64,000 bases of DNA, taken from contig RCAB01000023.1 of assembly GCA_003640385.1 (NCBI GenBank), positions 270,609 to 334,608 on the forward strand, given 5' to 3'. The stretch comes from Setaria digitata (Eukaryota; Nematoda; Chromadorea; Rhabditida; Setariidae). Both the position numbers and the translations under genes were made by a program. This document shows, in pieces, positions 60,547-64,000 of this stretch (position 1 is the stretch's first letter; each line of letters opens with the position of its first letter). The notes beneath the pieces are model-generated. The model was not told the DNA's origin. It ran no database searches and worked only from the letters and a program-made list of their open reading frames with translations.

Positions 60547-62303
60547 TTATCTGGAAGTATTTCTACACTTCATGATGTGCTCATGAAATTCTCCCAATGT
60601 TTCAAATTTATCGGACTCTATCTCACATGCTGTACAACGCATGTTGAACTTATGAGTAGCGGAGCACTTGGTAATTCGATGATTTGATTGTACCGATATC
60701 GTAAAGTCTGCCGAAACCTGCAAGTTATAAATCTTATTACTGACTTTCAAAAATTTAGTGAATCAAGTTCTTGCTCAACTGATCAAAATATTATGATAGT
60801 TTTGGAAATATAAATAGGAACAAATACTTGTACTTGAAGAATGGGAGAGAATGGAAGGTTAAGCTAATTCTCACTTGCAAGGATTAGAATGCTTCCTCTT
60901 TTTTTCTGCAGTAATTATTTCCATCACCGAATATCGCAATATTATCATTTAAAAAACGTGGTAAGAAAATTTTTAAAAAAGGGTATGAAGTACCACTATT
61001 TATGAACAATTGTTTTTATTTAAATTGTAGCGTGCCTTGGCAGAAGATATTCCAGGTGAAGGTGTGCAGTGGTCACGTTTAAAATCTTCGTAGTTAGGAA
61101 AAGCCACTTCTGATTCTATACAGTAAAAACTTTTCTCAACAATTTGCCTGCTGGATGAATTCTCATCACTTGAGCAGCACGCAACTGGAATCTCGGCCTT
61201 TGATGAGTCATGAGATGAAAGGCTGGAATTCATTCCAATAATCAGTTAAATTATTCTCTGCATCTCAGAATTCCCAAACTAATCTCTAAATAAGTTAAAA
61301 TGTCTTGAAAACAAACTACTATCTCTTAACCTGCCGTTGACTGCTCAGATAACAGTTACAAAGAATTGATTAAATTGANTTCAGAATTCCCAAACTAATC
61401 TCTAAATAAGTTAAAATGTCTTGAAAATAAACTACTATCTCTTAACCTGCCGTTGACTGCTCAGATAACAGTTACAAAGAATTGATTAAATTGAAACTTG
61501 TGTCAAATTCAACTAGAGAATCACCACTGCCGTTCGCTATGGTTCAGGTAAAGTTTAGAAGAGAGCGTAAAGTTCCAATCGAATTCTGCTGTATATGGAG
61601 TCTACCTTATTAAACCGAAACTGCTTTGCATACTCTCCCCTGGAAATAGAAAACAAACTTGGACCTACTTCAAAGAAGTTATTCCGCACATCCCTATTAC
61701 AGGTTCATTTTCAAGGATGCGAAATTTTGGGAGTCGAATTGACTGGGGATTTGGTAGGCGTTCCAGTACGCCCATTGCATCCTTACATCTGCTACGAACA
61801 CCCATCTGTGCCACCTTTATGTCTGAAATATAAAAAAAAAACTAGCTCATTGATATGCTAATTAGCTATGTTTAGTTTTCCTAAATGTTTAAAGCACAGA
61901 ATAAAACTAAGTAAGCAGTTGCCGTATTTTGCAGATTACGAGCTATGTGCTAAAGTTTCAATTTAATACAAATGGACAGGGATGTTTTAAAAGGGTACTG
62001 CCGTCAACAAATATGCTCAAATATTGAATCATTTTTCATATCCTATGAGGTTTTTTAAAAATCACTCAGGGAAGCCTATCCTTTCTGTTTAATTTGAACT
62101 AACCTCTTTCTAAATCATTCACAGAACTGTTTTTCTTCATACACACATGTTCCTCAATCCTTTTCAACATAATAGTTGCAAAACCACATTTTGTACAAAG
62201 GAAGGGAGCCGCCCGAGGTAGGACAGCATAGCGCAATGATCGATTACAAATTTTTTTGGCCAAACTAATATTTTTCTTGCCCAAACATCGTCTAATTTTC
62301 TTT
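60547..62303 (-). CDS. Zinc-finger protein, 5' end not found
   Basis: Exons 62303-62104, 61822-61669, 61639-61606 and 60717-60547 join in phase and end in a stop, giving at least 186 residues. The first of these begins in mid-codon after an acceptor, so one or more upstream exons are missing. Two treble-clef or C2HC-like fingers are visible: FLCTKCGFATIMLKRIEEHV followed by C, and near the C-terminus RCTACEIESDKFETLGEFHE with HIMKC following. Between them lies a basic stretch (QMGVRSRCKD, IRLPKFRI). I do not recognise the family; a nuclear nucleic-acid-binding role is an inference from the fingers alone. A further coding-like frame inside the last intron (61000 to about 61220, with SFYCIESEVAFPNYEDFKRD then HC) resembles another degenerate finger, but its splice phase does not fit, so it could be an alternative last exon. 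Confidence 0.55.
61263..61494. repeat. Duplicated segment around a single N (likely assembly artefact)
   Basis: The sequence TCAGAATTCCCAAACTAATC onward appears before and after the N at 61379, each copy about 110 bases and differing at one or two positions. It lies in the last intron of the zinc-finger gene. An exon hidden in the collapsed or duplicated part could explain the unresolved splice phase there. Confidence 0.8.
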
Positions 62304-63003
62304 CTGAAGAAAGCTGCAGTTCAAATGATATTTCAACTTCGAAATTAAGATCATTTTAATAAAAATATCTAACGAAGATGAAAAAGTCCGAGATGAGGAT
62401 CTAAAGTACCAAACTACATAAACCTAATGAATGAAACTATTCATATAAGATCATGGGGGTATTCTCCAACAACTGTCGTGAATCACAACACCCCTCACTC
62501 TGCCTCATAGCTAAAGCTCCCAAGAATGCGAGAAAACAGCAGCAATCGATTTCACTTCCTCTGTGTGTGAGATTAAACCTGATATCTCGTCTCTTCATTT
62601 CTGCTTTAAATAATCAACCGTGCCACTTACTCACTTAACCTTCTCAGACTGTATTTGGCAATATAGTGATATTCCACAACCCAAAATACTTAGGCATACA
62701 AGCAAACCTTGCATTTACGCTTTTGGCATCTTTGTTTCCATTAGGTTATGGTGCTTTTAAAGTATTCTGCGTGAATTTAATCTATTACATTCCAGACTTC
62801 CTAGAATTTCAAGTAAAAAACGGCAAGACCAACTTAATTAGCCATAACTACGGCTTTGAGATAATCCTGCTGAACTTTGTCTGAATTACTGAATCTAAAT
62901 GTAACCTCCATGCGAAGAAATCTTTCTAGAACTGTGCGGATACTTGACGAAAAACTGTTACCTGATTAGGAAGCGTCGAAAAGCCGGATGTACAAAACGC
63001 AAG
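62304..63003. other. Spacer between zinc-finger gene and Ig-domain gene
   Basis: About 700 bp between divergently oriented genes, probably holding the missing 5' exon of the zinc-finger gene and the promoter of the Ig gene. Plus-strand frames at 62453-62638 and 62666-62884 show no domain. Confidence 0.5.
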
Positions 63004-63835
63004 ATGGAAGGTGCAACTTGCATTCGTGCCATACATTTCCGTTTATTCAATAAAACCATTATTCTGCTGCTAGTGATTATAACGTTGGTCGGAGTAATAG
63101 ATGCACGAGGCGGTCGTCGAACCGCTAAAAGTAAAGGGAAAAGTAACCTGCAGTTTGCCCAAGTTACCGAATTTTCGTTGGTACATACACAGTTAGCTGA
63201 CGATAGAGTAAGTCTGCGCGAAGAAATATCTTCAAATTAATTGAGGAACTCACTTATTTCGACCATCACTACATCTAAACTCCTTTAATTACATTTGAAA
63301 ATTTTAACATTTCATGAATTCAGTGCCGTAAGGTGATTTCCTTACTAGGATGTACTTGCTACTGATGCTTATTTACATCTTTTATTATTTTAATATTTAA
63401 AAAACATACTAATGCATACTGCGATACTTTAAACCACTCCATAATTAGTCCTTTATCTTAAGACTAACTGGAAGGGTTAAAATACTATCAAACAAAGGAA
63501 ATATATCCAGCGCAAATTATTCATCAAGAAAAAAGTTGCAGTGGGCATATATTGACAAAGTAGAGAAATAAGTATTATACGAGGAAAAAGCAGTAGTAAA
63601 AAATCGTTAGAGATGAAATTAAAAGTGTGTAACACAATGAGTCGGTGGAAGAGATTGCCAAGTTTTAAAAGGAACTGGATTTCAGAGTGCTCATATCGTT
63701 ACCGGGTCACACTTCAGTCAAACATTCCGATTGGGTTATAAACTTGTATTAATTTGTAAAGCTAAGGGTACACCACGTCCGACCATAAAATGGTACAAGG
63801 AAGGAGCTGAAATGCATCCAAAGCGGAATACTCAT
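63004..63835 (+). CDS. oig-4: Secreted one-Ig-domain protein, OIG-4-like (partial, runs off the right edge)
   Basis: Two exons are visible, 63004-63207 and 63686-63835, joined in phase (AGA|GTAAGT to TTTCAG|AGT). The first 35 or so residues contain a signal sequence (IILLLVIITLVGVIDA), followed by a basic mature N-terminus (RGGRRTAKSKGKSNLQ) and a conserved-looking FAQVTEFSLVHTQLADDR. Exon 2 starts an I-set immunoglobulin fold: strand B cysteine in YKLVLICKAKG, then the invariant tryptophan in PRPTIKWYKEGAEM. The partner cysteine must lie in exons beyond the window. The layout matches my memory of nematode OIG-4, a muscle-secreted protein that stabilises acetylcholine-receptor clusters at the neuromuscular junction. 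The OIG-4 name is less certain than the secreted-Ig assignment. An upstream in-frame start is possible but the signal sequence favours 63004. Confidence 0.7.
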
Positions 63836-64000
63836 GTTAGTGCCCTTTTCATTGGACCAGTAATAGGTGAAATCAGAATGTTCTTCATTCGTAGAAACGA
63901 TCTGAGTCCCTTTGTTTGATTTCTTTAAAGATTAATCTCTGTGTTCCTGCATTAATTTATGTACCTTCCAAAACGACACTTCCTCTGAATGAAATATCAA
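63836..64000 (+). other. Intron of the Ig-domain gene, truncated by the window
   Basis: Sequence after the GTTAGT donor. No acceptor followed by an Ig-like frame is visible before the window ends. Confidence 0.5.

Noticed and set aside
61595..61861. 88-codon plus-strand frame
   Set aside because: The minus strand here carries two zinc-finger exons that join in phase with their neighbours, so the plus frame is their shadow.

Overview
This window is AT-rich, intron-rich nuclear DNA from an animal, almost certainly a nematode. The evidence is a set of recognisable multi-exon genes whose closest forms I know from Caenorhabditis (CED-3-type caspase with CARD, calsyntenin CASY-1, a one-Ig secreted protein like OIG-4, a divergent Cys-loop channel). 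Acceptors are short TTTCAG types, and a few acceptors sit just upstream of start codons, as expected for spliced-leader addition. The gene density and longer AT-rich introns suggest a parasitic (spirurid/filarial-like) worm rather than C. elegans itself, but that is inference. There is no sign of prokaryotic sequence, CRISPR, rRNA or tRNA.

Layout. 1-5.99 kb: no gene I can support. 5.99-6.59 kb (+): mitochondrial ribosomal protein S21. 7.2-8.6 kb (-): proteasome subunit beta-3. 9.9-15.9 kb (-): a 14-exon Ulp/SENP SUMO protease of 744 residues ending in a predicted C-terminal membrane anchor. It is head-to-head with 16.6-22.7 kb (+): coatomer subunit beta, 18 exons, 969 residues. 24.3-33.5 kb (-): calsyntenin, 18 exons, 943 residues. 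33.5-44.3 kb: mostly empty, except for an unusual Trp/Asn-rich repeat frame near 42.3-43.0 kb. 44.3-45.9 kb (+): unrecognised four-helix membrane protein. 47.7-50.6 kb (+): divergent Cys-loop receptor. 51.4-53.3 kb (-): EMG1/NEP1 rRNA methyltransferase. 55.0-57.8 kb (+): CED-3-like caspase. 58.9-60.1 kb (+): mitochondrial ribosomal protein L17. 60.5-62.3 kb (-): zinc-finger protein. 63.0 kb to the right edge (+): start of a secreted Ig-domain protein.

The identified genes are mainly housekeeping: mitochondrial translation (S21, L17), proteasome, SUMO processing, COPI traffic and ribosome biogenesis. Mixed among them are cell-surface or synaptic genes (calsyntenin, channel, Ig protein) and the apoptotic caspase. 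They do not form one pathway. For most genes I joined exons by hand and the reading phase closed at every junction, including stop codons. Single N characters at 10410, 10529, 21297, 47497 and 61379 are each flanked by near-identical copies of the adjacent sequence and look like uncollapsed assembly joins.
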